Below the pieces are notes generated by a model, which worked only from the letters and a program-made list of their open reading frames with translations, made no database searches and was not told the origin of the DNA. From contig NC_051452.1 of assembly GCF_001649575.2 (NCBI RefSeq), positions 13,719,951 to 13,783,950 of the forward strand: DNA of 64,000 nt. The letters are read 5' to 3'. The DNA is from Kryptolebias marmoratus. Its lineage: Eukaryota > Chordata > Actinopteri > Cyprinodontiformes > Rivulidae. The position numbers were made by a program, and so were the translations under genes. Every line of letters begins with the position of its first letter. Positions within the stretch are counted from its first letter, which is position 1. This document shows, in pieces, positions 60,741-64,000 of the stretch.

Positions 60741-61974
60741 TACATCCTATTTTTTTTTCTTTTAAAAGCAGGTGTCCTGTACTAAATTTAGAATGTTGAA
60801 AGTTCACTATCACATGGGTCTGAGATACACACACTTGCGTTAAATATTGATTGCATAAGTTGCTACACCTTGAGTGTTTTCAGTGTCGTGAATGATTTAA
60901 AACGTTCTGCCAAGATTAATTTAGAGTACCTGAAACCTCTGTTCCTTCGAAAAACACTCTTTGCCTGCTACCAAGACATCTTCAAACCTATTTTAAAGAC
61001 AGACAGACAGAAAACTATTCCAGCTAGAGCAATAAACGTGGGTAGTCAGCACAACGCCTGTGGTACCAAAGCCTAAAGAGACAGAGAAAATAAATAAAAG
61101 CTATGACATATCTCTTCATGCTCAGATACGCTGTTTTTCCACCCAATCTTTCGTGGGAGAATATATCTCTATACTACCCTGGACAAATCACTCCATGTTT
61201 GTTCTTCCTGTAAAATAAACTCCAATCACGACTGTTTACCAACCTCAAAACACAAGGTGTTCTCCAAAAGCCCCCCAATAAGGCGCCAGTGGCAGCACAT
61301 CGACCGGAGAAAAGAGTGGATATCAGGCTTGTGGAGAAGCTGCACTCTGCTGATAATCCCACTGAAATTGCACATGGATTTCCTGTTCCAGGAGTGGAAA
61401 ATCAACACACTCTCAAAGAATACCTAATGAATGGGCCTGCGAGGATCTCTGACACCAAGTCAAGAGCATATCCTCTCTCAAATAGGTTTTTACCCCGAAA
61501 TAACTTGTAAAATCAACGACTGCATGGGATTTACATATATAATTTGTTCGAGTAGCTTAGCAGTAACGAGATTTACTGTTCTCACAGTAAAACCAATATA
61601 TTGTCTTTGCATTGGATAAGGCTACGCTAATCAGCGCTAATAACTAAAGTTCTATTTTAATCTGGATTTTGGCATGTGAAAACATGTTGCCAGATTCTTT
61701 TAATTTTCACTTTGCCAGGCCTGAATAACAGAATTTGATGAGTAGTTAAGACTGTAGGACAGTACACCAAGCTGTAGTGGTCTTTTAATAGAAAAAGGCA
61801 GCGTCATTTTGTTCTCCAACACATGTAAAACGGAACATTTTCTTCCATAGAGACAGGTGGAAAATTAAGTCGGAGATATATTTGAGGAATCCCTATATAC
61901 ATATTAAGTACCCGCAGCTGAAAAGCGATTAGGTGGGCGATAATGTGTGTGTGTAAATGTGCCTGTAGTGTTAG

Positions 61975-63960
61975 CAAAATATCTCATGAACCAGGAGATG
62001 AATTTTAATGGAATTTCCAGAAAGTAATCAGAGGATGTACATCTTCAACTGATTAGATTTTGGTGTCACCCCAATTCAAGATGGCAGTTGCAGCAAATCA
62101 AACATAGCAAATGCAAAAATAGCTATATCTCGGTTAATTTTATAGATGTGGAGGTTAAATTTGGTGTGTTAGCAGCTGAGAGTCAGCCCAGTGCATACTG
62201 TAAGTGCTAACTGATTGTCTGGCATCTTTGCTTAAAACTTTGGCATTGACTCTTGGAGTCAAACCTGTCTACCTGTTAGCAAAATATCTCATGAACCATT
62301 TGATGGATTTTATTGAAACTCTCAGAAAGTCTTCACTGGATTGACATCTAAAACTGATAAATTTTTTGGATCAAACTGATTCAAGATGGCTGCCACAGCT
62401 AATGAACCTTAGTCTTCACAAAAAGGATTACAACTCTGTCATTTTTAGAAATATTATGATAAAATTTGATAGAGTGGTAGCCAGGGGTGGAAATTAAAAT
62501 TTTTGTCCACCAGCCATAGTGGCTGGTGGACACATTTTTTTTACCAGCCACTCAAATATTTTACCAGCCACTATTTTTTGTTGTGACAAAAAGTTATTTC
62601 ATATGATGATGATGATGGAGGTGGGTGGAAGCAGTTGTGGTGCCCTACAAGCTGAACAACACCTCTTTCTGGACACTGCATGGAAATAACTAGATTTTTC
62701 TTATTTTAAACCATTAAAANTATGCATATCTGTACATAAAAAATTCAGACAAGTGAAATTTATTTCTGTGGAGTGTTTTTGAAGTATTTTTTTGTGCTTT
62801 TGTAAGTTTTTGTATGTAAGTTGTAATGTTTTTCAGACACTTCCTGCTTTTAATGCATAGATCTATTTGTGCTACCCGCTTATATTTAACAGGTAGGATT
62901 ATTCTGATGAAGGAAGTGATTTTTGTGGTTTTAGAAAGGTTTTCGTCGTGGATATAAATTGTTCCAATGCTATACTAAGCATAACTCCTAAGCTTTCACT
63001 TCAGTATCCGATGATATTTAACATTAACACGAACCGCTACAGTTTTCGGTTTGTAAACGTGATGACAGCAGTTTTTGACGGGTAGCACCGACCGTTAGAC
63101 ATAGCTGTTTAGCCGTGCTACGGTAGGAAAATCTGACGAGGAAGCACAGATCGTCAGAACAGCGGCCGTAGGCGCGAACGCACACTGACCGACGTCATGA
63201 CATCATTGATTTAGTTAAAAAAAAATGTTGTTTAACTTTCGGTTCTTCCCTCGACTACTCTTGAAAAACATTTTTGTTGTCTGCCACCCGCTTAACTCCC
63301 GAAATGTTCCGCCACATTGCTAATGCTACTCCTTAAATTGTTTCTTCTTCTTCTTCTTGATTTTTATTGGTGGTTGGTAAACAACTGAAGGAATCAATAC
63401 CGCCACCAACTGGTAAAGAGTGTCTGCTAAACTTTGCTATTTCTTGCATTTAGCAGCACATTGCTGCCCCCTATATGTCAGGAGGACAAATAACACCTTT
63501 TCTGTTCAAATTGCCAACCCGCCACAGTGGCGTGTGTGTTGATCAAAATTTCTAATTTTAAATTCTAATTTCCACCCCTGGTGGTAGGTAAGATTCATCC
63601 TCAGCAAATGCTCTGAGCTTTAAGCATCGTGCAAGATCTTTGAAGAAAATTTTGACTTTAACTGTTGGAGTCAATCCTGTCTGTCTGTTAGCAAAATATC
63701 TCATGATCCACTGAAAGGATTGTAATGAAACCTTCAGGAAGTAATCACTGAATGTACATCTACAACTGATTACCTTTTTGAGTTCACACCCTTCAAGATG
63801 TTTACCACAGCTGATCAACCCTAGCAAACACAAAAAGGCTGTAACTCAGTTAATTTTACAAATATTGAGCTAAGATTGGATATGGTAGTAGCTGAGGGCC
63901 ATCCATAACACATACTTTAACAGATTGTGTGAGATCTTGTGATATTTTTATTTGTAAATA
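61975..63960 (-). repeat. 303-bp repeat family, three units, split by a hAT-like insertion
   Basis: The phrase aaaatatctcatga-cca occurs at about 61977, 62281 and 63691. The last gap is 1410 bp, which becomes 303 bp after subtracting the 1099-bp insert and its 8-bp duplication. The repeat proper covers 61975-62481 and 63589-63960. Confidence 0.8.
62482..63580. mobile_element. hAT-like non-autonomous element inserted in the 303-bp repeat
   Basis: The ends are CAGGGGTGGAAATT and its complement AATTTCCACCCCTG, a hAT-type CAGGG terminus. The flanks are gtggtagc (62474-62481) and gtggtagg (63581-63588), an 8-bp target duplication with one mismatch. Removing 1099 bp plus one 8-bp copy restores the 303-bp repeat period. 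The interior has a perfect 12-bp-arm hairpin at 62505-62531, a (TTC) run near 63342 and one unknown base at 62720. No transposase frame is visible. Confidence 0.8.
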
Positions 63961-64000
63961 AAATGAAACATTTTTAAAAAGTATAACAGTCACAGAAACC

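Larger units (their letters stand above)
53200..64000. other. upstream region of xirp2
   Basis: Expected to contain the promoter and start exon, but no frame with a convincing Met start and a phase-1 donor was found. Contains the listed repeats and the MEF2/GATA/TATA cluster. The segments 57000-59300 and 60800-61950 show nothing I can name. Confidence 0.5.

Noticed and set aside
60300..60785. 161-residue plus-strand frame
   Set aside because: Antisense of a LINE protein fragment readable on the minus strand.
61975..63960. Regular repeats considered as CRISPR-like
   Set aside because: Units are 303 bp, contiguous and diverged, in a eukaryotic context; no short repeat-spacer structure.

Overview
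The window looks like part of a ray-finned fish (teleost) genome, most likely from a draft assembly. It has AT-rich intergenic DNA, spliced genes with GT-AG introns, L2-type and other LINE fragments, Tc1 and hAT DNA transposon remnants and a solo LTR. There is one ambiguous base (n) at 62720. No bacterial-style gene organisation is present, and I cannot name the species.

One protein-coding gene dominates: a Xin actin-binding repeat gene, closest to vertebrate XIRP2 (xirp2; I cannot tell fish xirp2a from xirp2b). It lies on the minus strand from at least 53144 down to about 26610. I rebuilt eight exons from the sequence with matching phases: 53144-52987, 44983-44846, 42962-42882, 41666-41597, 41241-41138, a giant 9.2-kb exon 40644-31450, then 28581-28448 and 28365-26853. 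The giant exon holds 28 recognisable Xin repeats, about 17 degenerate repeats, polyproline tracts and its own stop codon. The last two exons encode a LIM domain and an acidic tail of almost 500 residues, with a separate stop and a polyadenylation signal. The exon before the giant exon ends in phase 0 and the LIM exon starts in phase 0. Skipping the giant exon therefore gives an in-frame short protein (N-terminal region + LIM + tail, about 731 visible residues), while including it gives a long protein (about 3247 visible residues). This is the known long/short isoform logic of mammalian XIRP2. The exon or exons carrying the start codon were not found and lie upstream, at higher coordinates or outside the window.

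Left of xirp2 (1-26600) no coding exon was found. A CpG-rich segment at 18300-18780 with two CCAAT boxes and consensus splice donors on the minus strand looks like a promoter with a noncoding first exon. In human the next gene downstream of XIRP2 is B3GALT1, which has long noncoding 5' exons, so this is a plausible b3galt1 promoter; that is inference.

The rest is introns and intergenic DNA rich in repeats. They include a ~303-bp tandemly arranged repeat family at several loci; a 1.1-kb hAT-like element inserted in one of them, with a nearly perfect 8-bp target duplication; a 475-bp solo LTR with a perfect 5-bp target duplication; Tc1-like elements or pieces at 12.6, 20.7, 48.8, 55.2 and 59.4 kb; an L2-type LINE at 22.4-23.6 kb; and another LINE fragment at 60.2-60.7 kb. 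A MEF2 consensus site, three GATA motifs and a TATA box cluster at 56.5-56.9 kb, upstream of the visible xirp2 exons, and may be a muscle regulatory region.
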